Source: an uncultured Eubacteriales bacterium (GTDB taxonomy: Bacteria > Bacillota > Clostridia > Oscillospirales > Oscillospiraceae). From it: 50,591 nt of DNA. The translations under genes were made by a program, and so were the position numbers. The stretch spans positions 1 through 50,591 of the forward strand of contig CASEOA010000011.1 in NCBI GenBank assembly GCA_949289455.1, in the 5' to 3' direction. Positions 43,478-50,591 of this stretch are shown here, piece after piece (position 1 is the first letter of the stretch; the number at the start of each line of letters is the position of its first letter). The notes under the pieces were generated by a model. It searched no databases. It was not told the origin of the DNA and worked only from the letters and a program-made list of their open reading frames with translations.

Positions 43478-44113
43478 TCAGCTGGTGCTGATATCGCCGG
43501 AAGTTGTGCGCCCGGCCAGCTTGCGCCGGATGCGCTGTACTGCGTTGTCCACCGATTTCGGGGACTTGTTTACCTCGGCCGCAATCTCGGCATAGGACAG
43601 GCCGCTCAGGTACAGCCGAAGTACATTTGCCTCGAAACCGGACAGCTGGCCCACCAGCGTTTCCATCCGCTCCCGGAAAGACTCCCGGCTGAGGAAAATC
43701 TCCTCCGGGTCCTTTTCCTGGGGTTGGGGCGCGCCATAGGGGTAACGGTCACTGTTCCCGCTAAAAAGAGGGGGATCGAACGAGACAGAGCTGTTCAGCG
43801 GCATATGCTTATCTCTCGCCGCCGCTTTGATGACAGAGAGCAAACGGTTTTTGATACAGACCTCCGCGAAGGTACGGAAGGACGCGGCTTTCTCCGGGTG
43901 GAACTCCCGGATGGCAGCCAGCAAACCCACCATCCCCTCCTGGATCAGATCCTCGCTGTCCCCGCCCGCCAAAAAATAAGGGCGGGCGCAGGCGCGCACC
44001 AGGCGGTTGTACCGCAGCACCAGCTCCTCCTCCGCCTTGCGGTCACCGGCGGCAGCCCGGGCGCACAGTACCTCATCACCCGGGACAGGAGACTGGAATT
44101 GGTCAGCTTTCAT
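43478..44113 (-). CDS. sigH: RNA polymerase sporulation sigma factor, SigH-like
   Basis: 211 residues. Region 2: EELVLRYNRLVRACARPYFL, GDSEDLIQEGMVGLLAAIREF, SFRTFAEVCIKNRLLSVIKA, the pattern typical of SigH. A variable linker of about 40 residues follows. Region 4: LSGFEANVLRLYLSGLSYAEIA and KSPKSVDNAVQRIRRKL. SigH drives the entry into sporulation. A strong sigma-A promoter lies upstream and AAGGAG precedes the ATG. Confidence 0.88.
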   Translation of the reverse strand: MKADQFQSPVPGDEVLCARAAAGDRKAEEELVLRYNRLVRACARPYFLAGGDSEDLIQEGMVGLLAAIREFHPEKAASFRTFAEVCIKNRLLSVIKAAARDKHMPLNSSVSFDPPLFSGNSDRYPYGAPQPQEKDPEEIFLSRESFRERMETLVGQLSGFEANVLRLYLSGLSYAEIAAEVNKSPKSVDNAVQRIRRKLAGRTTSGDISTS

Positions 44114-44130
44114 GCCGTTTCTCCTTGCAC

Positions 44131-44160
44131 ATTATAAGCATATGCCCTAGATTTTGTCAA
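44131..44160 (-). promoter_or_regulatory. Strong promoter of sigH
   Basis: On the minus strand consensus TTGACA (44160-44155), an 18-nt spacer and consensus TATAAT (44136-44131), only 17 nt before the start codon. Confidence 0.8.
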
Positions 44161-44250
44161 GTGTTTCACAGAAATATTTCGGACTGCCCCATAATTTTTT
44201 ATAACATTTGTCAAGAGGAATGCAGCCATCCCTGCATGGGGCCCTTCCGC

Positions 44251-45306
44251 TCAAAAGCTGAGCTGGTCCATGCCCGCCCCGCCGGGGACGGCCAGTCCCA
44301 GATGCTCATAGGCCCGCCGGGTGACGCACCGGCCCCGTGGGGTGCGGGTGAGGAACCCCATCTGCATCAGGTAGGGCTCGTACACGTCCTCCAGCGTAAC
44401 GGCCTCCTCATTGATGGTGGCAGCCAGGGTCTCCAGTCCCACCGGGCCTCCGCCGTAGTGCTCTATGATGGAGGAGAGCATCCGCCGGTCGATGGCGTCC
44501 AGCCCCAGGTGGTCCACCTCCAGGGCGGACAGGGCCACGTCGGCCACCTCCCGGGTGATGACGCCCCCCGCCTTTACCTGGGCAAAGTCCCGGACCCGGC
44601 GGAGCATCCGGTTGGCGATGCGGGGGGTGCCCCGGCTGCGGCGGGCGATCTCCATGGCCCCGTCGGCCTCGATGGGCACCTCCAGGATGCCCGCCGACCG
44701 CTTGACGATGCGGGAGAGCTCCTCCGGGGTATACAGCTCCAGCCGCAGGGTCACCCCGAACCGGTCCCGGAGAGGGGCGGACAGCTGGCCCGCCCGGGTG
44801 GTGGCCCCGAGGAGGGTGAATTTGGGCAGGTCCAGCCGGATGGAGTTGGCCGACGGCCCTTTGCCGATGATAATGTCGATGGCGAAGTCCTCCATAGCCG
44901 GGTACAAAATCTCCTCCACCGACCGGTTGAGCCGGTGGATCTCGTCCACAAAGAGGATGTCGTTCTCCGCCAGGTTGGTGAGCAGGGCCGCCAGATCGCC
45001 GGGCTTCTCGATGGCCGGGCCGGAGGTGATGCGGATGTTCACCCCCATCTCATTGGCGATGATGTTGGAGAGGGTGGTCTTGCCCAGACCCGGTGGGCCG
45101 TGGAGGAGCACATGATCCAACGGCTCGCCGCGCATTTTGGCGGCCTGGATGAACACCTCCAGGTTGCCTTTTGCCTTCTCCTGGCCGATGTATTCCCTCA
45201 AGGTCTTGGGCCGCAGGGAGCCCTCGTTCTCGTCGTCCCGGGTGAGGGACGTGGTCACCAGAGGCTCCTGGGTCTCAAACCCGTCCTCGGAAAACGCAAT
45301 GCTCAA
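44251..45306 (-). CDS. ruvB: Holliday junction branch-migration helicase RuvB
   Basis: The AAA+ motor that drives branch migration of Holliday junctions with RuvA. 351 residues: [20 protein letters not shown], Walker [19 protein letters not shown], Walker [17 protein letters not shown], sensor [18 protein letters not shown], and a C-terminal winged helix ending in [17 protein letters not shown]. The start is TTG at 45306, with AGGAAG 7 nt upstream. Last gene of ruvC-ruvA-DUF6054-ruvB. Confidence 0.96.
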   Translation of the reverse strand: MSIAFSEDGFETQEPLVTTSLTRDDENEGSLRPKTLREYIGQEKAKGNLEVFIQAAKMRGEPLDHVLLHGPPGLGKTTLSNIIANEMGVNIRITSGPAIEKPGDLAALLTNLAENDILFVDEIHRLNRSVEEILYPAMEDFAIDIIIGKGPSANSIRLDLPKFTLLGATTRAGQLSAPLRDRFGVTLRLELYTPEELSRIVKRSAGILEVPIEADGAMEIARRSRGTPRIANRMLRRVRDFAQVKAGGVITREVADVALSALEVDHLGLDAIDRRMLSSIIEHYGGGPVGLETLAATINEEAVTLEDVYEPYLMQMGFLTRTPRGRCVTRRAYEHLGLAVPGGAGMDQLSF

Positions 45307-45318
45307 GCTCTCACTTCC

Positions 45319-45657
45319 TTATCCGTTCCACTGGTCCAGCAGCTCCTCCACACAGTCCAGAAAAGCCCCCTCCCCCAGGGTGTTGATCTTGAACAGCACC
45401 GCCTGGCTGCCGCCGGAGGTGATGGCGGACAAAAACAGGTTGGGGCCGTTGCCCACCAGGGTCAGGTTCAGGCTCACCCGGTTGCTGCCGATGATACTGT
45501 AGCGCTCATACACCCGGACGGACACCCGGACGGGACCGCTGGCGTAGTCGCTGCTGTCCTCCCAGCTGGCGGAGGCGCTGCCGTTGAGAATGCCGTCGTG
45601 GAGATAGTCCAGCAGCCGGTCAAAGCTGCCGGTGAGCTCTCGTTCCAGTTTTGCCAT
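45319..45657 (-). CDS. DUF6054 family protein within the ruv operon
   Basis: 112 residues beginning MAKLERELTGSFDRLLDYLH, with GSASASWEDSSDYASG, RVSVRVYERYSIIGSNRVSL and AITSGGSQAVLFKINTLGE. This matches a conserved family of unknown function (DUF6054). It lies 12 nt after ruvA and 12 nt before ruvB, so it is translated from the same mRNA. No catalytic motif or membrane segment is seen. A role in recombination is not implied beyond its position. Confidence 0.8.
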   Translation of the reverse strand: MAKLERELTGSFDRLLDYLHDGILNGSASASWEDSSDYASGPVRVSVRVYERYSIIGSNRVSLNLTLVGNGPNLFLSAITSGGSQAVLFKINTLGEGAFLDCVEELLDQWNG

Positions 45658-45669
45658 GGGGGTACCTCC

Positions 45670-46275
45670 TTATCCCTTTACCATTTTCTTCAGGGCCTGC
45701 TTGATGATCTGCTCCAGGCTGAGGGCGTCCACGTCGATGCCCTTCAGGGCCAGGCCGATCTCGGCCTGGGAGTAGCCCAGCACCGCCAAGGCGGCGGCGG
45801 CCTCGGAGGATTTGTTCTCCGGGATGACGGTGACCCCGGTGCCGCCGTAGGACTCCCCTCCGGCGGAGAGCTGGCCCTTGGCCAGCTTGTCCTTCAGCTC
45901 CAGGATAATGCGCTGGGCGATTTTTTTGCCGATGCCCTGGGCCACGGTGAGGGCTTTCTCGTCCCCGGTGATGATGCTCATGGCCAGGGACTCCGGCGTG
46001 GCGGAGGACAGGATGGACAGGGCCGCCTTGGGCCCCACCCCGGACACTGAGATCAAAAGCTGAAAGCAGCTGAGCTCGTTCTCGGTGGCGAACCCGTAGA
46101 GCTCCATGGCGTCCTCCCGGACGTTGAGGTGGGTAAACAGCTTGGCCCGCTCCCCTTTTTTCAGCCGGGAGAGGGTATTGTTGGTGGTGCGGCAGGCGTA
46201 GCCCACCCCGCCGCAGTCAATCACCGCCAGATAAGGGGCGGTGTGGGCCACCGTTCCATCGACATAATAAAACAT
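45670..46275 (-). CDS. ruvA: Holliday junction DNA-binding protein RuvA
   Basis: 201 residues. An N-terminal OB domain (MFYYVDGTVAHTAPYLAVID), helix-hairpin-helix motifs (LISVSGVGPKAALSIL and VAQGIGKKIAQRIILELKDKL), a flexible linker and a C-terminal domain III (EAAAALAVLGYSQAEIGLAL) that contacts RuvB. RuvA tetramers hold the four-way junction. The ATG at 46275 begins the family N-terminus and has AGGAG 10 nt upstream; that site overlaps the ruvC stop codon. Confidence 0.95.
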   Translation of the reverse strand: MFYYVDGTVAHTAPYLAVIDCGGVGYACRTTNNTLSRLKKGERAKLFTHLNVREDAMELYGFATENELSCFQLLISVSGVGPKAALSILSSATPESLAMSIITGDEKALTVAQGIGKKIAQRIILELKDKLAKGQLSAGGESYGGTGVTVIPENKSSEAAAALAVLGYSQAEIGLALKGIDVDALSLEQIIKQALKKMVKG

Positions 46276-46288
46276 AAGTAATAAACTC

Positions 46289-46822
46289 CTAACGGTTCCG
46301 CACGTCATACCGGCCGCTGCCCGGCCGGGCGGCGTCTGGGCTTTGCAGCCGAGAGGTGAAGGAGCGGGCGTGGCACAGGGCGATGGCCACCGCGTCGGCG
46401 GCGTCGTCCGGCCTGGGGACGGCCTTCAGGTTCAGAAGACGGCGAGTCATATCCATGACCTGCCGCTTTTCCGCCTTGCCGTAGCCCACCACCGCCTGCT
46501 TCACCTGGCTGGGGGAGTACTCATAGATGGCCACCCCCCGCCGCTGGGCCCCCAGCAGCAGCACCCCTCTGGCCTGGGCCACCCCGATACCGGTGGTGAT
46601 GTTGCTGTTGAAAAACAGCTCCTCAATGGCCATGGCCTGGGGCTGGAACTGGGTGAGCAGCAGATCCAGGTCGTCGGCGATCTGGCACAGCCGGGCAGGC
46701 AGAGGCTCCCCCGCCGGGGTGGTGATGGCCCCGCACTGGATCAGCCGGGCCCGCCCCCCCGCCGCCTCCACCAGGCCGAAACCCACGGTGGCAAAGCCGG
46801 GGTCGATCCCTAAAATCAGCAT
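46289..46822 (-). CDS. ruvC: Holliday junction resolvase RuvC
   Basis: 177 residues. Cuts Holliday junctions symmetrically. The acidic active site is visible: Asp in LILGIDPGFATVGFG (about 7), Glu in MAIEELFFNSN (about 67), and the Asp pair in PRPDDAADAVAIALCH (about 140). The ATG at 46822 starts the family N-terminus; the open frame further upstream runs through the promoter. First gene of the ruv operon. Confidence 0.95.
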   Translation of the reverse strand: MLILGIDPGFATVGFGLVEAAGGRARLIQCGAITTPAGEPLPARLCQIADDLDLLLTQFQPQAMAIEELFFNSNITTGIGVAQARGVLLLGAQRRGVAIYEYSPSQVKQAVVGYGKAEKRQVMDMTRRLLNLKAVPRPDDAADAVAIALCHARSFTSRLQSPDAARPGSGRYDVRNR

Positions 46823-46856
46823 AGCGTCGGTTCCCTTTCTGTCAATCCATAGAACG

Positions 46857-46885
46857 ATTGTACCACGGCCCGCCCGGCGGCGCAA
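46857..46885 (-). promoter_or_regulatory. Promoter of the ruv operon
   Basis: On the minus strand TTGCGC (46885-46880), a 17-nt spacer and TACAAT (46862-46857), 35 nt before ruvC. Confidence 0.5.
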
Positions 46886-46901
46886 GGAGGAAGTTGCACA
46901 G

Positions 46902-46940
46902 CGCAAAGGCCCGCCGCGCATCACGCGGCGGGCCTTTGCG
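46902..46940. terminator. Hairpin after the SPOCS/LysM gene
   Basis: A perfect 17-bp stem (46902-46918 with 46924-46940) around CATCA. The T tract is short on either side, so efficiency is uncertain. Confidence 0.65.
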
Positions 46941-46951
46941 TTTCGTCCGGT

Positions 46952-48478
46952 CTACCGTTTCCGGGGGATGAGCAGCAGCTGACCCTCGGGCAGTTCCTCC
47001 TCCTCCAGGGCGTTGGCCTGCATCACGTCCCGGCCGGTGGTGCCGTAGGACTTGGCGATGTCCCACAGCCGCTCCCCCTTCCCCACCATCCGCAGGACAA
47101 TGGAGGGCTGTCCGGTGTGGTCCCGGGGGGTGTTCTCGTCAAAGGAGATCCCGGTGACGGCGGCCGTTTTGGCCCCGGTGAGGGCCAGCCAGGAGAAGCC
47201 CACCGGGAAGCGCACCTCCACGCCCCCGGCGGTGGGGGCGGCAAACACCGGGGCGGTCACGGCGCAACGGCAGGTGCACCGGGCCTGCTGGGGCAGGTCC
47301 AGGGTACAGCTCACCGGCACCGCCCGGTCCACCGTCATCAGCTTCTCCCCCTCGCCCCGGCAGAGGACATGGACGTTGGCCTGGACGGACAAGGTAAGCT
47401 TCTCCCCCTCCCGGCTCTGGGCCACCTCTCCCAGGGTCACGTAGGCATCCAGAGCATCCTGGGGCAAATCCCCCGTCTCCAGCAGCTCCCGGACGGCTAC
47501 CTCCCGCTCCCCCCGGTCGGCCAGCCTGGTAAGGGCCAGAGCGCCGGTGTCCACCTCCAGCTCATAGGCGGTGGAGTACACGTCAGCCAGCAGGGTGAAG
47601 CTCCGCCCCTCCCGCACCACCGCCTGGGCCAGCAGGCCCATGGTCAGGCTGAGGGTGCGTCCGTCCCCCCGGTCCAGGCTGCAATCCAGATCGGTGAGGG
47701 TCAGGTCCACCTGACAGACCGACTCCTCCCCGGCGCCCCCCACCTCCATCAGCTGGGAGATGGGCAGCTCAAACTCCCCGGTGTGGAGCTCCCCGTCCAC
47801 CCCCAGGTAGAGGGCCTGGACCTTGGCGCTCCCCTTGAAAATCAGCTTGCTGCCGATGACCTTGGCCTCGGTGCAGGCCAGGGCCGCCCGGCATTTCAGC
47901 AGTTCCTCCCCCTCCGGCCGGCTGCCGGGCAGGGTGAGCTCGTCACTATATGTGAAGGGTTTTTCCTGTACACATACGGTGAGACAGGTCTCGCAGGTCT
48001 CTGTCCGCTGCTCCACCCCCGCCTGGGCCCCCTCGGGCACCCCCTGGGGGGCCCACTGATCCGCCGGGGCGAACACTTGGACCTCCACCAGCAGGTCGGC
48101 CCGCACCAGGGCTTTTCGGGGGTTCACCAGCCGGGCGTCCGCCCCCCGGAGCCGGGGCAGCGCCACTACCTTGCAGTCCGGGGTGATGTCAACCCCGTCA
48201 GCGGCGCAGGTGAAGGGCAGCTCCACGGTTAGCCGCCGGGGCCCGCCCTCCCCTTCGGGCAGGCAGAGGAGCGTGACCTGGATGGTCCCCGTCACCTCCA
48301 GGCGGCCCTCCATGGTCTCCTTCCGGTGGAGGCACACCACCCCCTCCGTATCCAGGATCTCCAGCAGGTCGGGACAGGCGTCCGGCACGATGCTCTCCAG
48401 TGTCTCCTCCTGGGCCAGGACGGTGTCCAGCACAGGGGCAAATCCGTCCAGCGGTATCCGTTCCAATTCCAGCTCCAT
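46952..48478 (-). CDS. SPOCS (DUF3794) and LysM domain protein, sporulation-related
   Basis: 508 residues. An N-terminal repeat region and a SPOCS domain (about 175-260: CVQEKPFTYSDELTLPG, TEAKVIGSKLIFKGSAKVQA) are followed by a second similar domain and a C-terminal LysM peptidoglycan-binding module (about 462-505: KGERLWDIAKSYGTTGRDVM, LLLIPRKR). This architecture is common in spore-forming clostridia, probably on the spore surface or cortex. The ATG at 48478 follows AAGGAG; an in-frame start nine codons earlier lacks a better site. It follows spoVM. Confidence 0.85.
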   Translation of the reverse strand: MELELERIPLDGFAPVLDTVLAQEETLESIVPDACPDLLEILDTEGVVCLHRKETMEGRLEVTGTIQVTLLCLPEGEGGPRRLTVELPFTCAADGVDITPDCKVVALPRLRGADARLVNPRKALVRADLLVEVQVFAPADQWAPQGVPEGAQAGVEQRTETCETCLTVCVQEKPFTYSDELTLPGSRPEGEELLKCRAALACTEAKVIGSKLIFKGSAKVQALYLGVDGELHTGEFELPISQLMEVGGAGEESVCQVDLTLTDLDCSLDRGDGRTLSLTMGLLAQAVVREGRSFTLLADVYSTAYELEVDTGALALTRLADRGEREVAVRELLETGDLPQDALDAYVTLGEVAQSREGEKLTLSVQANVHVLCRGEGEKLMTVDRAVPVSCTLDLPQQARCTCRCAVTAPVFAAPTAGGVEVRFPVGFSWLALTGAKTAAVTGISFDENTPRDHTGQPSIVLRMVGKGERLWDIAKSYGTTGRDVMQANALEEEELPEGQLLLIPRKR

Positions 48479-48564
48479 AGCGCTCCAACTCCTTGTGCGG
48501 GCCATCGCCCAGTCTGTGCAGTTACTGCTAGAGCACTATATGTACAAGATGGGCCGGCTATGCC

Positions 48565-48654
48565 TCACCCCTCTCCGCCCTGACGCTTGAAGCCGAACAC
48601 CAGCTTCAGCAGGCCGCTGAGGGCCTTGGGGGATCTCACCACCACGATCTTCAC
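48565..48654 (-). CDS. spoVM: Stage V sporulation protein SpoVM (very short)
   Basis: 29 residues: MKIVVVRSPKALSGLLKLVF, then GFKRQGGEG. This is the amphipathic helix with a conserved Pro near residue 9 that lets SpoVM bind the curved forespore membrane and recruit the coat ATPase SpoIVA. GTG start at 48654, 6 nt after GGAGGT; another GTG two codons upstream overlaps that site. Its position next to thiamine pyrophosphokinase and rsgA matches Bacillus. It is too short for routine gene calling. Confidence 0.85.
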   Translation of the reverse strand: MKIVVVRSPKALSGLLKLVFGFKRQGGEG

Positions 48655-48656
48655 GC

Positions 48657-48821
48657 TCACACCTCCCTGTCCAGCCAATTACGTCTGAGCCAGCCCAGGC
48701 CCCGGCGGCCCAGCCAGGCCCCCGCCACAAAGACCACCAGCATCCCCGGCCGGAGCAGCAGCACCGCCCCCGCCCCGCACAGCGCCCCAGCGGCCAGCGC
48801 CTTCTTGCCCTGCAACGTCAA
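48657..48821 (-). CDS. Small membrane protein between thiN and spoVM
   Basis: 54 residues: a basic start (TLQGKKALAAGALCGAGAVL), two closely spaced hydrophobic segments and an Arg-rich end (GRRGLGWLRRNW). The TTG at 48821 is chosen because AAAGGAGG lies 10 nt upstream. A GTG start 7 codons earlier would translate through that site. It ends 2 nt before the spoVM start, so it is probably co-expressed with it. No family recognised. Confidence 0.55.
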   Translation of the reverse strand: MTLQGKKALAAGALCGAGAVLLLRPGMLVVFVAGAWLGRRGLGWLRRNWLDREV

Positions 48822-48887
48822 AAAACAGCCGCCTCCTTTCACTGGTTCTGCACCAGTATACGCGGAAGGCGGCTGTGGTGTTCACTT

Positions 48888-49553
48888 TTATGGCGTTTCC
48901 GTGGATTCCCGCTGGCTGCGGATCACCAGGGCCCTGCCTTGGGCGGCAAAGAGCTCCATCACCGGGGCGGCGGGCTCGTTGCTGACGGTCAGGGTGTCCC
49001 CCCGGGTGACCTCCGCCCCCTCCAGTGGGTATTTGACTCCCCGCAAGGTAAGGCCCTTTACAGTCCTGTCCAGGGGAAGCACAGAGAGATAGTGGTAGTG
49101 GGGCTGGTCGGCCAAGGCCAAGGGTGTCCCTTCCTCCAGCAGCCGGGCTTCATTGTCCCCGTCCACCATCACGGCCCGGCCCCCCCGGTCGGCAATCCAC
49201 TCCAGCAGGGTCAGGTTGGAGGCGGTGTGGTCCAGCCGCCCGCCGGTACAGCCGCACAGCAGCAGGGTTTTGATCCCCCGCTCCAGGGCCCAGTGGGCGG
49301 CGGCCTGGAGGTCGGTAAAATCCTTCTCCACCGGCAGCTGGGCCCAGGGGATGCCCTCCGCCGGCCTGCCGCCGGAGTCCCAATCCCCGATGAGGTAGTC
49401 CGGCCTTAACCCGGCGGCCAGGGCGGTGTTCAGCCCCCCGTCTGCGCAGATCACCGTCCAGTCCTTTCCCTCCAGGTAATCCCCCAGAAAAGCCAGTCCG
49501 GCGCAGGGGGCTGCCCCAATGATGAGGCCGTATTCCGTCACTTTCTCTGCCAT
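48888..49553 (-). CDS. thiN: Thiamine pyrophosphokinase
   Basis: Transfers pyrophosphate from ATP to thiamine, making the cofactor TPP. 221 residues with ICADGGLNTAL, YLIGDWDS (usually GDFDS), EKDFTDLQAAAHWAL and CGCTGGRLDHTASNLTLLEW, the core motifs of the N-terminal catalytic domain, then a beta-rich C-terminal domain. The start at 49553 lies 16 nt inside rsgA; the open frame further upstream is the rsgA shadow. The gene order with rsgA and spoVM is conserved. Confidence 0.93.
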   Translation of the reverse strand: MAEKVTEYGLIIGAAPCAGLAFLGDYLEGKDWTVICADGGLNTALAAGLRPDYLIGDWDSGGRPAEGIPWAQLPVEKDFTDLQAAAHWALERGIKTLLLCGCTGGRLDHTASNLTLLEWIADRGGRAVMVDGDNEARLLEEGTPLALADQPHYHYLSVLPLDRTVKGLTLRGVKYPLEGAEVTRGDTLTVSNEPAAPVMELFAAQGRALVIRSQRESTETP

Positions 49554-50419
49554 TCCGGCACTTCCTTTGCCTGCTGGTACAGCCGCACATAGCTGGCGTG
49601 GCGGCTGGCGGGGATCTCCCCCGCTTTTACCGCCGCAAGGACTGCACAGCCCTTTTCCTTTACATGGGCGCAGCCGGTAAACCGGCACCCTTCCAGATAG
49701 GGGGCAAACTCCCGAAACGTGTATTGCAGGCTCTCCGGGGCCCGCAGCTCCATCTCCTCCGTATCGAAGGAGGAGAAACCGGGGGTGTCCGCCACGATGG
49801 CCCCGTTGTCCAGGCGGAAGAGCTCCACATGGCGGGTGGTGTGGCGGCCCCGGCCCAGCTTGTCGGACACCTCCCCCACCTGGATGTGGAATCCGGGCTG
49901 GAGGGCATTGAGGATGGAGGACTTGCCCACCCCGGAATTGCCTGTAAAGGCAGATACCTTTCCAGCAATGGCGGCTCTAAGCCGTTCAATGCCCTCCCCG
50001 GTCTCGGCGCTCACCCGCAGGGTAAGAAAGCCCGCTTTTGTGTAGGTGTCGTAGAGGATGTCGGCCTGATCCAGGTCGCACTTGTTGAGCACGATGATGC
50101 TGTCGCAGCCTCTGCCCTGAGCGATGGACACCACCCGGTCGATGAGAAAGGGGTCGGTCACCGGGATGGCACCGGAGGCCACCACCACAAGCTGGTCGAT
50201 GTTGGCCACCGCAGGCCGCTGAAACTCATTTTTTCGGGGCAGAATGGCGTCCAGGATGCCGCTGTCCCCCTCCAGGGGGGTAAACTCCACCCGGTCCCCC
50301 ACCAGGGGACTTACCTTCTGGTGGCGGAACTTGCCCCGGCCCCGGCAGGCGGTGAGCCTGCCGGAGCCGTCGTCTACATAGTAGAAGCCGCTGAGGGCCT
50401 TTAAGATGATCCCTTCCAT
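49538..50419 (-). CDS. rsgA: Ribosome small-subunit GTPase RsgA
   Basis: 293 residues. Helps late 30S subunit maturation. It has an N-terminal OB domain (MEGIILKALSGFYYVDD), then a circularly permuted GTPase with G4 (VLNKCDL) before G1 (FTGNSGVGKSSILNAL) and G3 (VADTPGFSSF), and a zinc knuckle (CRFTGCAHVKEKGC). This order is diagnostic of RsgA. The ATG at 50419 is 1 nt after the stop of the upstream gene; a start 15 codons earlier would lie inside it. Confidence 0.96.
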   Translation of the reverse strand: MEGIILKALSGFYYVDDGSGRLTACRGRGKFRHQKVSPLVGDRVEFTPLEGDSGILDAILPRKNEFQRPAVANIDQLVVVASGAIPVTDPFLIDRVVSIAQGRGCDSIIVLNKCDLDQADILYDTYTKAGFLTLRVSAETGEGIERLRAAIAGKVSAFTGNSGVGKSSILNALQPGFHIQVGEVSDKLGRGRHTTRHVELFRLDNGAIVADTPGFSSFDTEEMELRAPESLQYTFREFAPYLEGCRFTGCAHVKEKGCAVLAAVKAGEIPASRHASYVRLYQQAKEVPEWQRK

Positions 50420-50420
50420 A

Positions 50421-50591
50421 TCAGCCAAAATTGTAGTTCTGGCTGGAGAAGAGCTCTCCGTCAAAGTACACGTTTACCATCTGGTTGCCGCTTCCTGTCA
50501 GGTTGACCACCTTTACAAGAGTTGCGGTCTGTACGGTCTGGCGGAATTGCTCCTGGCCGTCCACGGTGACCACCAGCACGAGCTCCTCCCG
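50421..50591 (-). CDS. C-terminus of a probable PASTA-domain Ser/Thr protein kinase (5' part outside window)
   Basis: The last 56 residues are visible, reading VLVVTVDGQEQFRQTVQTAT and VKVVNLTGSGNQMVNVYFDG, then ELFSSQNYNFG. They resemble the beta-strand-rich end of clostridial PASTA kinases, but the sequence alone does not prove it. The order kinase-rsgA-thiN-spoVM is conserved in Firmicutes, which is the main reason for the call. The stop codon and the rsgA start nearly overlap (TGATATG). Confidence 0.6.
   Translation of the reverse strand, partial: REELVLVVTVDGQEQFRQTVQTATLVKVVNLTGSGNQMVNVYFDGELFSSQNYNFG

Overview
The window looks like chromosomal DNA of a GC-rich, endospore-forming Firmicute, most likely an anaerobic Oscillospiraceae-type gut clostridium. 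This is inferred from the sporulation genes (sigH, spoVM, yunB, cwlD, cotJ, a SPOCS/LysM protein), the PPi-type phosphofructokinase, the 2-hydroxyacyl-CoA dehydratase/activase genes, the class A RNase P RNA and the overall composition. No 16S rRNA gene is present, so the species cannot be named. Most genes are on the minus strand.

Layout. 1-7.8 kb: a glycolytic block (fba, pfp, pfkA) interrupted by a 4.85-kb mobile element (1947-6798) that sits in the loop of what was a shared terminator between pfp and pfkA. The element carries Tn916-like orf7/orf8 homologues, an AT-rich Rgg-type regulator with a divergent small ORF, a TnpW-like gene and a large serine recombinase. 7.9-14 kb: purB, a tandem PPK2-family polyphosphate kinase, an aspartate-type aminotransferase, and coaX followed by an ECF S-component. 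14.2-17.2 kb: a 2-hydroxyacyl-CoA dehydratase-like pair, one member being a dehydratase-activase fusion with an internal ribosome binding site. 17.3-27.8 kb: a long co-directional run murD, three tandem M42 peptidases (the middle one lacking most catalytic residues), a methionine gamma-lyase family gene, yunB, vanZ-like, ligA, a conserved unknown, and a secreted nuclease.

27.9-36 kb: rnpB; a membrane-anchored MerR regulator; yebC; trmK/nif3; a DUF1858 gene; radA; cwlD; yhcH; and a cotJ pair in which CotJA and CotJB are fused. 36.2-42.9 kb: two translationally coupled signalling proteins, a GGDEF/PAS/GAF/EAL protein of 1374 residues and a CheB-CheR-PAS protein. 43-46.8 kb: a zinc-ribbon protein, sigH, and ruvC-ruvA-DUF6054-ruvB. 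47-50.6 kb: a SPOCS/LysM protein, spoVM, a small membrane protein, thiamine pyrophosphokinase, rsgA and the 3' end of a probable PASTA kinase gene. The last group matches the Bacillus order prkC-rsgA-(rpe)-thiN-spoVM.

Two dispersed repeat families occupy intergenic spaces: a GTAGGGGCG-ended family whose hairpin arms differ but stay complementary, and a CCTTCCCCCCTCAGGGGGG family. Functions were assigned from recognisable motifs by eye; no database search was run.
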